Of a stretch of DNA of 64,000 bases, positions 48,151 to 59,019 are shown in pieces; within the stretch, counting starts at the first letter, position 1; each line of letters starts with the position of its first letter. The position numbers and the translations under genes were made by a program. The stretch spans positions 626,884-690,883 of the forward strand of contig NMRA01000108.1 of assembly GCA_002633005.1 (NCBI GenBank), in the 5' to 3' direction. Source of the DNA: Phoronis australis (taxonomy: Eukaryota; Phoronida; Phoronidae). A model generated the notes under the pieces. It ran no database searches. It was not told the origin of the DNA and saw nothing but the letters and a program-made list of their open reading frames with translations.

Positions 48151-48730
48151 TAATGGAAAGCATCGATTTAATCCGACGTGCCACTGTGACAGAGTGCGGA
48201 AAAAACTAACTTTGATTAAGAACATTTTCCTTTGTTGCTTTCCTACTAATATTAGAAGTACCAGTTTCTGGGCTTGGGGAAAATTGATGAATCGTTATTG
48301 GTTATTGCTGACCCGCCGGGCGAAGCCAGTCTATTGAGTGTGGTCTCGAGAAATCTATCTTGACGAAAGCCCAGTTCTACTCAAGCCATTCGAAGCCCGA
48401 AACCCTGTCTAATCTGAATACGCAACAAATTTGAGACCGATTTTATCACGGTACGTAGTCGAAAACGAGTCCGTGACGATCAATTATTAATACCAAATCA
48501 ATGTATATAGAAATTATAAAGAAATATCGACACTCATACCAGATTTCAAATGACACTGCCGCTGAATCCTTGTATAGACATCCAAATTCCAACAAGAATA
48601 AAATTTCAAAACGTTTGATCTATAATACAAGGACATAAGCTGTCTTAATGATAGCACGTAAACAGGCGCCAATAGCTGACTAACGAATTAGGCGCGCCAA
48701 ATTGAAATTCACTGTCTCGCAAGATGGCGA
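48151..48730. other. No recognisable feature
   Basis: AT-rich DNA; nothing was seen. Confidence 0.5.
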
Positions 48731-48735
48731 CCAGG

Positions 48736-49134
48736 GCCCGGTCTCTAATCTTTGTACTCGAAACGAACTCGAAACTATTTTTGGCAATTTCTCTGCTCTT
48801 TTTGTGCGAACTGAAGATAATTGGTTATCAGACTGTGCTCGAATACATTATAGTTTATGCATAGGAGTTTCTAGTTCAAGTTTGCCCTTGAAGACCCTTA
48901 TATTCGTGCTACAAACTCGAGTAAAAACTCGAAATTTCGAGTTCAAACTCGAACTTATTGCTTTAATATTGGGTTTACAAACTTTGAACTAAGGACAATA
49001 AATTGTCTACGTAAGTTATTGTGTACTCGAGCATAGAAAAATAGACACTTATCTTGATTTCGCCCAAAAGTAGAGTAGAAAATGCCAAACCTAATTTCGA
49101 GTTCCATTTCGAGTAAAAAGATTGGAGACCGAGC
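48736..49134. mobile_element. MITE family D, 399 bp, with 5-bp CCAGG target duplication
   Basis: The left end GCCCGGTCTCTAATCTTT and the reverse-complemented right end GCTCGGTCTCCAATCTTT are inverted repeats followed on both sides by TACTCGAAA...ACTCGAA. CCAGG flanks both ends (48731-48735 and 49135-49139). The interior is built of repeated ACTCGAAA/TTTCGAGT palindromes. Confidence 0.8.
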
Positions 49135-49139
49135 CCAGG

Positions 49140-51307
49140 ATGTTGGTGTTAGGCGTTTAGCGCCACCTACAGAACCCATATAATGCGAACGAGAGATTTC
49201 AACCTACTGGTATAAACAGAGTTATAATGCCGGTAAATTTCAGCTGCTGTGCGGAGGATGTACTATTTCCTTATCAAAAAGGCAAACCTTTTGAAATATC
49301 AGTGGATGAACAAATACATCATTTTTCACTGCGAAGAAGAATCTGCGACAAAGCTCGTGGGTGTGCGGCTGACTGAGGGAGAATTTCTGTTACATACCGT
49401 CGGTGTCAAAAAGCTAAGATAAATTGATGAACTTAAGCTAATCAAACAATGGGGGGTTGACTGTGGAATTCATCCCTCTGTTTTTAAATTAATGAACCAC
49501 ATCGTAGTGAATTTCTGTCCACCAAAACTGAGTAGCTATCAACCGGAAGGCTCTTTCGTTCTATCATTACTCTAGAGAGCGTCAACAGGAAAGTTCCCAA
49601 TTTTCACGCGACCCGTATGACTGTCATCGGACAATTGTTATTAGTACCATCATTAACTTATGGATGCGTATGCTCTGCTGACGCACTCTCAGGATTTAAG
49701 TTGGAATGCGCATGCTCGGTAGGTGGACTTCAGGATTTTGATGAACTATTACATTTTTGTATGGTTGTAAATGTTCTCTGATGTCATACACCACATTCCT
49801 TTCAAGCTATGACGAAAAGGAAACACTAGATATAAAAAGTCGACGTTGATCACAGTAGCAGTCACGCAGCAATTCTGACGTTGATGTCCCCGATTATGCC
49901 ATGTAGGCCACTATTATCCAGAGAATACGCTGCTTTGGCTGACTTGGTTTCTTTAGGGGTTAAGTTCATTAACATGATTGACTGATTTTGGCGAAAACAT
50001 TGCAAAAATTAATTTTATCCTCAGGGACGCCATCAAAATTATCGTTAATGTAAACGTCTCCGAAGATAGAAACATTTCATGGAATGTCAATGAAACATGA
50101 CCTTCTCATGAATGTAATGCACGTACCCTGACATTTCTAATTTCCCGTCAATCACATTTGAGAATCAACACTTCCGCCACAGAGGAGTCAAATGCGAAGT
50201 AATGGAGATTTATATAGTCGGAACTACCTGGTTTTGCGAAAGAGGCGTCTGGAACATTTATTTGTTCGCCAACACTAGTGTGTGATCTCACTGATAGCTG
50301 GTAGTTATCTCCACAAGTACGACATTGTCTTGCAGTGTCGGGTCTCATGCTTCATTTCGGTGGATTTTTGGGCCGAGGCCTTCCTAGGCAACTGTCGCTG
50401 TGATTGTTGTCTCTGAATGGCCTGAAACATCCTGATTTTTAGGGAGAGCCGCTAATTACAAAATTTAAAATCTAGACTGCCCTTGAAAAGTTTATACCTT
50501 TCAATCTCGACTTAAAAAGTTTTTTGTTGAACTATTTTAGTGAACTCACGAAATGCCGTCCATTTCTACGACATATTGGTGAGAGACTCGCAGACAAACA
50601 GGGCTGGCCCGCCACCTGGTGACTGACATCTTGGTCCATCCGGAACTTCTCGGGTATTTTCGGAGCGTCAAATTATCCGTCGAAGCTTGAAAACCGGGGG
50701 GGGGGGGTAATTTTGTAGCCTCAAACTACTATGCGCCAGAATAGTCCTGTGATAACAACCTTAAACAAGCGTCAGTAAAGGAGGCACATTAAGGATTAAT
50801 TTCATTGCTGATATGGTTGAAGTTCGCACATGCGCAGAAGTGGAAAAGGTACGTTCCTTCGCAGAGCCCTCGTGTGACCAGATTGGTGTTGCATTGAAAT
50901 GTCAACGATATAACACTAAGAATTTCTGTTGTGTACACTACTGTGCATGCCAGAGTTAATCGTCCCCTTCAAACAAAGAATGGCGTCTTCAAGATTCCCC
51001 GGACGGGAGAATGGCACTCTTGCTATGCAACATCTTTGAACCGTGGCAGATAACTGACCGGCGAATAGTGATGCCAAATAAAAGAACACGGGAACGCTTA
51101 GCAATGATCTAGATTAACATCCGGACTAGCCTCGATTTAGAAACCTCTATCGTCTGGAGTTGAAACTAAAGATTACTCAACCGTTCTCTTAATTATTCAT
51201 CTTTATGTAAATTAGCAAAGTGGGCAACGCACAACCTACGAACAGGTTTATTGGTTGGTTCTGAATCAAACATAAGACAGTGTAAACCACAGAGCGTGTT
51301 AGTACGT
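49140..51307. other. No gene; possible THAP fragment at 50930-51080
   Basis: A plus-strand stretch reads FCCVHYC, then in another frame GVFKIP, then a basic stretch NRG..ITDRRIV. This order recalls a THAP opening (CCVxxC, GVxFxxIP) but the CxxH pair was not found, so it is weak. G-runs occur at 50697-50707. Confidence 0.25.
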
Positions 51308-51657
51308 GGCCCCCCGTCTAGCTTTAACGCTACGACTTTAGATTTGAACTCAAACTATGGAATTTGAACTAAAAAATAATAGCTTTACTTGAACTAAATC
51401 TCCAGCTTCGAACCTGAACTCCAAATTGCTTTTCGTATTTTCAACTGTACTTGCGTATGAAACCAAAACAATTGTGTCTGATTGTGGCCTCTAGTATATG
51501 ATAGTTTACGCTGATGAACTATTTAAACACATATATCTGTATATGTATGTGTGTATCTATATTCGCAGATGATGACTCCTAGATTTGTATTACAAACTCG
51601 AGATTTCTAGTTTCGACTCGAACTTTTACCTGTGTTTTTTGGTTATCGTGACCGAGC
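51308..51657. mobile_element. Diverged second copy of MITE family D
   Basis: Shares GATAGTTTA, TTTGTATTACAAACTCGAG, TTTCGACTCGAACTT and a GACCGAGCTT right end with 48736-49134 in the same order and orientation, 2.2 kb downstream. The left end (GGCCCCCCGTCTAGCTTTAA) is degraded. Confidence 0.6.
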
Positions 51658-53240
51658 TTGATAGTCGGAGTTATAGGGGAGGGGGCCGCCCACATCCCTC
51701 TGTGGACACACATAATGCGGTCTAGTGCAAAAATAAAGAGAACCATCCCAAGTTCATACGATACATGTCGAACATTAAATTTCAAAACTAATGCCGGAGT
51801 TCGACAATTGCATTTGAGGCCTAAAATAACGCGGGTCTTGTTCTGGCTCTATAACAAGCGTCTGTGCCCTTATGTGTACCTTTCGGATCTGAAAAGGGTG
51901 AGATTTTTTCCAGGAACAATTCGCGAGAATCTTCGAAAACAAAAACAGTCCATCAAGTTTTATTTACCAAATCTCGTTACAACTTACAAGTACCATGTTG
52001 TTAGCAATTGATTTTAATCAAAGTGAATTTCATCCTTCGACAGCAATATGAAGAAGCTACCGATTCGATTAGCCAAACACGTTTTTTTCCAGGCAGTTAC
52101 AAATTGGTTTTCTTTAATAGATTCAACGTGCGGTCTTATTGGCAAACATGCAGTTATATTGAGCGCTACATCGCTGTGTTAATACAACCAACTTTAAGTA
52201 CGATGAAATAGAAATGAAGCGATTTGATTACAAAAGTTAAACCTATCGTAAGCTTCATTCTGATCACAGCATAACCATGACCTTCACCTTCATAGCAATA
52301 CGTGACCGTCAAAACATTTGACACTCGCCATTATTGCCTGAAATGCGATGTCCTAAGGTAATAGTCGTGCTGCTTAAAAAAACCCTCGATATGCCTTTAA
52401 TTTTAGAGCAAATTGTTTTATTTCCAATGGTTTGTATGATTCCTCAGAATTAGTAATGCAAGACACACAAAGATTGCAAAACATGCATTATATGCTTAAT
52501 CTAGCTCCTATGGATTACGTTTCACTTTTTCTTATCGCAGTTTGAACAAAATGCAAAGGCCTGCCAATGGCCCGGATTATGAAAAATGACTTAATAAGCT
52601 CGAATCAGAAATTTTGTCTAACGCTTTCATTTCGCTCATGCTCTTGTTAACACATTAAAGTTTAGCAGATTATGCAAAGTATTTGAATATCTTGCACTCA
52701 TAGGTTTATACTCAGAGGCTATGTATTTCATTCAGTTTGCTTAGTAAGATTAAACTGTCAATATTCGATTTCGGTAACCATGAACACCACCGTCCAGTAT
52801 GTATGATCATTCTTTCTCTAATAATTTCTGCCTAAAAAGCAAATTATTCGGACAGGTGAACTCCCTGCGACATACGCGCATGCGGGTGCTCTCTGATAAG
52901 CATTCACGCATGCAGATTTTCGTTCTTTACAAGTGTGGTCTGGCATCAATATCCGGTTGCCCATTGAGCTCGTTCAGCTTATTTGTGTTTGCCAAATTCA
53001 TTCTGGTATACCGTCCGATCTCTGAATACAAGGATGATTTCGGTATCCGAGGTTCTCCAAATCCACAGACTCAGCATGAAAAGTCGTTAAGCCCCGGCGG
53101 CCGGCTTCAAATTAACTGATTGCCAAATCATTTTTTATATTTGCTCGAATATACTATACAGGATGACATTTCGCCATGTCGTCCAGATCTTGCAAATCTC
53201 AGCGAGATGTCAGCATTTAGGTGATCTCACTTCATTTTTT
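51658..53240. other. No recognisable feature
   Basis: A 117-codon ORF at 51658-52011 has no recognisable motif and starts at the edge of the MITE. Confidence 0.4.
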
Positions 53241-53392
53241 CAGTAGCGGATTTAGGGGGGAGGCAAGGGGGCCATGGCCCCCCTAAAATTTTCCCAGATT
53301 CCATGTAGCAGTCCAGGGTATGAATGTCTGACGGGAAAATCCTAGCTAATACTCATGCCCCCCTCTAACTCAAAATCCTGTATCCGCCCCTG
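53241..53392. mobile_element. hAT-like MITE, 152 bp, CAGTAGCGGAT...ATCCGCCCCTG
   Basis: The left end CAGTAGCGGATTTAGGGGGG and the reverse complement of the right end (CAGGGGCGGATACAGGATTTT, then AGGGGGG) are inverted repeats. CAGGGGCGGATCCAGG-type ends are a widespread hAT-like MITE pattern in animals (from memory). The flanks do not show a clean 8-bp duplication. Confidence 0.7.
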
Positions 53393-54479
53393 ATTTTCAA
53401 TTGCTAATGAAGCTTTAGGTTGCAGTAATCTGGGGAAAATTGCTATAGTTCACTTACAAAAACAGTCTCTGGTTGCCAGGTTATAATCCAAAAACGGGTT
53501 GTTCGTGCAACTACTTGCATTCAATTTGTTGCTACAATCGATCATGTGAGACAGCCGTTGGCGAGTTCAGTCCTTTGTCGTCGGACATTTTCTGTTTTTG
53601 TCGATGTCGTCGTTATTACGTGTTCGAAAAACGCTAGAAAACACATAGGCCTACGATTGAGTCCCTCAGAATTAAAAAAATGAGTCGACCAAGACGGTAG
53701 TTACTGTTGATTCGACTGGCTAGACCGTGTTGTTGCCATGTATAGTAGGTCAAAATATCAAACATTTATACTAATTGCATACGCAAGTATTGGCATTTAA
53801 AACGGTATTGTTCTCATTAATCTTATTCACCACTTTTATCAGGTCACATGGACACTGACATCGTAATTACATTATAAATATATAATTGCAATATAGACTG
53901 TGGCACCAGTGACGTCGTCTTTGCAACACGACAGCTATTTAGCTCTGCGCAATTTACTGTGACTCGTGAATAAATCATTCCACCATTCCAACACGGAAAG
54001 TAATGTTTGGTTTCATGGTACATTTGGTCAAGGTCGTTGAACGGTACAATTATAGGGAAATGAAACAGACAAACTAGAGGATGACATATGCCATCTAATC
54101 CTCTCCAGCCCTCTCGCTTCGTGCAGCTCTGAATGGTGATATTTCACAATGGACGCTGTGATAAAAATGACTCGTTGGTACGAAGAAATCGTTACAATCT
54201 GGGAAAAAATGGATCGCTTTAAATAATCTCCGTTTTAAACCTACTCCAAGCACTTTAGCTACAGCCCTCAACTGAAAACCAAAAGAACGCCGTGGCCTCA
54301 TTTACATGATTGTCGTTTACAAACAATTCATCTGACAAAAATTTCCTTCCAGTGAAGCGAGCACTCAGACTGTCTCGCACATTCTTACCCACTCAAAAGC
54401 AAGTATTGTATTGCGTGGAACGGTGATCGTATCCGGGATGAAATTTCGTCCATTTCTTTGTAATGTACCAGTGGGATAA
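53393..54479. other. No recognisable feature
   Basis: Only chance ORFs. Confidence 0.5.
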
Positions 54480-55463
54480 CTTTCATATATGTAAGGGCAG
54501 CATGATTCAAATTAAAACCCCGGTGACGTCAATCTTGAGTTTAACCTTTTGCACACACGCCCCAAGGGTAAGGTAACGTTTTCCCTCAAATTCATCCCCC
54601 TTATTTGACCATGGTGGCAAACTCCATTTAAAGCGGCTATAAAGCCGTCTTCCGCAGAGAAATTGGTTTCAAACGGTTTTTTTAGACTGTGATTGCGAGA
54701 TGGGGATTGGTGAGCAACGACTTAGAACAAGTAGGCTTTGCATGATAGTCCAGGCCCTTAACCCGAAAACGTTTACACCACGGATTAAAGCACCAAATTT
54801 GGCACACTAGTACTTTTTGACACGCTGATTCTCATGGGGGTCGGTTGCCCAAATTTTGAGGTCAAGGTCAAGGCCAAGGTCAAATCTTGAAAAACAAAAT
54901 GGCCGCTAAGCAACACAATCTATGGTTGCTTGAGAGATAATAACACATTTTAAGGCTAGGTAAAGGTACTTTATTAGCTAGAAAACTATTAAAATAACAT
55001 TGTAACATGTCTTCCTCATAATGTTAAGACACCTCATTTTGCATAAATCCAATATGGCCGCCAAACTTTAACTCACCGACTGTAATTTTAACGAAACCAT
55101 AACGTTGACCTGGTGCAAAACTAATCATGCCAAAACAAATAGGTTTTCTTATTAAAAATGAACTAGTTTATCACCCAATTGAACAATTAGTATGAAAATT
55201 CAGTGCATATTATTATAAAGAGGCCAATATATGTATAGAACTTGACAGACTACCATGAACTCAGAGGCCACTGAGCTTTGATAACTGTCCGTCCCTTGTC
55301 AGTATTCTTCTACTACATGTAGCCCCTATCTACACATTTACAATGTTATAAACCTATTTTCAACTGCTTATAATATCATCACAGTTTAATGTCAAATTGC
55401 AAATAGAACTCACATAGTTCAATTAAAACTATCGTTCGGTGCTTTGATCCATAATAAACCATG
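54480..55463 (-). other. 3' flank of the PIN/CDTTS element, with GGTCAAGGTCAAGG tract
   Basis: Contains TTTGGCACACTAGTACTTTT, then CCCAAATTTTGAGGTCAAGG, GTCAAGGCCAAGGTCAA and AAAATGGCCGC. Such phrases are common in dispersed invertebrate repeats, so this stretch probably belongs to the same mobile element as its 3' noncoding end. No terminal repeat could be matched on the other side of the coding region. Confidence 0.35.
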
Positions 55464-58400
55464 TTATTGGCATGTTTCCTGGTATTCGCAAAATGCTGGG
55501 CATGCTAAACAATTTCTTTTACATCGACATCTCTTGCCGCATAGTGGCACGCTCTTGCAACCGCACTTAATGATCTGTTGACAGGCTTTGGAGACTTCCG
55601 GCATGTCTGTCCAGTAAGGTGTCCAATGTTGGTCGGTATCTCTCTGCCATCCAAACCCTTCTGGACTTTTTTCCCTTGGATGGGAATCAGACTCATAAGT
55701 CATATTCCAGCTTGATACAAACATCTGTTAACATGTTTTATCAGAGCAGACTGGGGAGGCGGTAGACTTGGCATGAGCTGAACTTTTCGGGGGAAAAGCT
55801 CTCTTCGTAAACCATTGACTTGGCTGGTTTTGGCTTTACGATCATATAAGAGACATGTAAATGTCTCAATTGCTTTGAATTCCAGATTGTCGATGGTGAG
55901 TTGCTGAAAGGGATTGATTGTGGGATACGAGAATGCTGTTTTATTCTGCTTTCCATAGAACTGGGACGTTGTGTCCGATCCTGTTAAGGCATGGAACATG
56001 GGTAGAACTACACACAAATCGCACCCAAGCTCCGTCAAAGATACCGTTGATGAAGAATTCCCATACGTTCTTTCCAGATTTAACCACTACCCATAATTGT
56101 ATTGCTGGTTGCAACGCCTTAAGCTGATCAAAAACACCAAGAAGAATGACCACAACATCAGTATTCACGGCACTAACCAGTATTGTTTGATTACCATTCA
56201 TCAAAGCGTCCGCAATGTGCAAGCACATACGGGTGTCCGCCTCCTCATGACCGCAAGGAGGCGTGCCAGAAGCAGAGGAAAGAACAGACTGACCGTGGGT
56301 AACATATATATCTTTTTCCTGGAAGACAGGCGATTGCCGAGATATCTTCAGCTAACAGCATGAACAATTCCTCTTTATTCTTCGAATTTTGCAAGAAATT
56401 CTGGAAGTTCAGAGGCAGTCGCGTTTGGGGTGAAATTTTGGTGCGATCACATGAACCTCTGGCAGCTCTTGTAGTGGCCTTCAAGCTGTCTTCAGTGTAA
56501 ACATCAAATACAATATTAACTCTCCTGCAGGTGTGAAGGTTAGAATGCGCTTACTTAGTAAAGTTTTCACTGAACTGACCGAATGTCGCTGATTCATTTT
56601 ATGCACAATAGCTGGTCCATCAAAGACTTTAGCATCGACGGATTCAGGAACATCTGGGTGAGGAAATTCCAGCACATTGAGCTACTGTGACTTCGGTGAA
56701 GGTAAACGCAGACTGCCGTTCTGGCTCAGGGACGGTGGCCAAGGATGATTCTCATGCATAAAGAAATCATCCAGGTTAGCTTCTCGAACTTGGCTAAATA
56801 ACAAGTAGTCTTTCTTGATGTCATCCATACGTTGCCGAGTCACTGTTTTTGTCTTCCCACAAGTTGTTTTGAAAACAACAAACCTGTTTTACTTGATAGG
56901 GGCCTGTATTGGTTGTGATTTTTCAATTAGGACTGTTTGCCTATAATTGTAATATTGCTGTTTTCCAATTAATTCGATAGTCTGAAGACTTATAGGGCTA
57001 TCAATACATCTGTGAGTATTTATCGTCATAAGTTCATCACCCACGTCAAGGAAAGGGTTTCCCTTGGCTAAAATTACACCACACAAACTGTTCACATGGT
57101 TCTTAAACTTGTTCTGGAAGGATAGACTGTCTTCATGGTGGCTTGTCTCCTCACTATTGTCCTCAAAACATATTGACATTCAAACTCAATAAGCAACCTG
57201 GCTAACTCGGGCCCAAACACCATCCACCGTGTCAAAGCGTTTGGATTTTCAGTTAATCCAATAGCTCTACCACTGCCTTTGACTAAGGAATTATTTTGTT
57301 CGTGCACCTGGTCAATTGGAATAGAACAGAATCTCTGCCGTGTCTTCGAAAACACCCAGTGTTTCTCCAGATGATGCCGTACGTTAACTGGCAAAGCTCT
57401 AATGCCTTGGGTGTGGACAGGGACCCATCGTGCATAATTTTGAAGGTCAAGGGCAAAGAAATAGGGCACAAGAGATTCAAGGACATCAATGTACAGCGAC
57501 AAGTTGCATTCGCGATGAGCACGGACAAACATCAAGATCAATAACTGGACACATAACATAACATTCCAGAATTCAAATGTTTGACTTCTTGTTGAACTTT
57601 TACTTTTCCAGCCAGAGAATTGTTGTTGATCAAAAACAGCGCCTTCATTTCCCGAAATAAGAAATGCTTCTTCCTTGAGCTTTGGTAGAGACAGAGCTGT
57701 CACCTGATATGCATATCTTGTTCGAGTCAAGTGCGAAGCTTGGAGAAACGAATCAACTCTGCTAGCTGTAGACACTGAGGCTTCCGTAAGAACTGACGTC
57801 CAGCCACTATTTTGAAGCATCACTCCTATCAATCTCAATAAAGCCATTTCAACATGAAGTCCTCCCATCAGTATGACCATGGAAGTTTCTCCGTGCGTTT
57901 CAGGCCACTTCTATTTTATGTACTTGCTGAGAATATAAAGCGGTTATTCTACAGCAACTACTGATGTTTGACCCGGATTCAGTTTGCCTGTTGATTGCTT
58001 AAGGATACTCAAAGCATGCTTTATCATGGACACTGTTGCTGCTTTTTCATTAAAAAGGCAATCCTTGTTGGGTTGGTGCTTCCGTCTGCTGATCTGCATG
58101 GTAAGCAGCCCAAGAAACGTTGTCACCGTCACCCAGGACATCTTTGGTTAGAAGCCGTGAACTCAAGTGAACCCAATCATGCTCTTTTAAAAGCTCTACA
58201 TCAATAAGGGAAGTCTCGTGGTGATCTGTACAAAGATTTGGAACTTCTGGAATTCTAACAGCATTGGTATTCATACTAGCTTCTGGAACACGACCATAGG
58301 TTTCTGGAAGTGAGAATTCTCTCTCTTGAAAATCTGGAAGCTGTGTTGGTGGTCGAATCGTGCCTGGATTTAGGTAGGTGGGCATTTGGAAAAGACTGAT

Positions 58401-59010
58401 GCTGGTACCATGAAAGAGCCTTGAGCTGTTGTTGAAGACAAGTTGTGGTCTATATTATCAATAGCACAAACAGTGAAAATGCCTTCTCTTAGCTGGGACG
58501 GGCATACAGACTGTTCGTCTTCGTATCTTTGACATGTGGCTGCAGTCATCATATTTTGTACTTCCATCACACGTTTATAGTTAACAGAAATACCCATTTC
58601 ATAAAACTGATTGATCAGTTTCTTGCTTCGGGATGAGGCATGGATGTTGAGTCCCACATAAAGGGGCAGTGGTGGTTCACGGGCCTTTGTGTGGCACGAT
58701 TTACTTGATGTTGGAGTAGACTGCTTTGCATTGAACATTATAAGTTGGCTAATTGTCAGACATGCCTGAGTGAGTTCAAAGCTTGGATCGGTTATATTAC
58801 TGCCATCAGTATGTAGTAAGACTCCCAGGGACCGACAATGGCTGGAATCCTTCTGGAAAAGAGCCGCAAACATTTGTCTCCGATGTTTAGAGACATTGTG
58901 TTGTGTTGTAATGGCTTCTTGCTGGTCAAGAAGTGTCGACTTCAGAAACTTCTGAAGACCACTGCTGAAAACAATGTGCTTGAATACTGTTGTCTGGATG
59001 AGCAGGGTTA
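55464..59010 (-). pseudogene. Broken PIN/CDTTS-type transposon protein (Academ-like)
   Basis: Read on the minus strand the pieces fall in order: KHIVFSSGLQKFL and HNVSKHRRQMFAAL (about 59005-58880); an IDNIDHN block (about 58440); WPETHGE and MGGLHVEMALL (about 57895-57845); SFLQASHLTRTRYAYQVTA (57750-57690); IPIDQVHEQNNSLVKGSGRA to TENPNALTRWMVFGPELARL (57330-57195); DVYTEDSLKATTR (about 56490); EEADTR and NTDVVVILL (56250-56155), a PIN/XPG-like acidic pair; FHALTGSDTTSQFYGK (55990-55940); and a cysteine cluster CGCKSVPLCGKRCRCKRNC at the C-terminus. I recall this layout from highly repeated invertebrate and fish proteins, and an XPG-like nuclease is a described feature of Academ transposons. 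In-frame stops lie at 57944-57946, 57911-57913, 56889-56891 and 56692-56694, and frameshifts near 58380, 58100, 57130, 56510, 56260, 56020 and 55710. The copy is dead unless some breaks are introns. Confidence 0.75.
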
Positions 59011-59019
59011 AGCTTCAGT

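Noticed and set aside
51658-52011. 117-codon plus-strand ORF
   Set aside because: No motif; begins at the edge of a MITE and has no supporting context.
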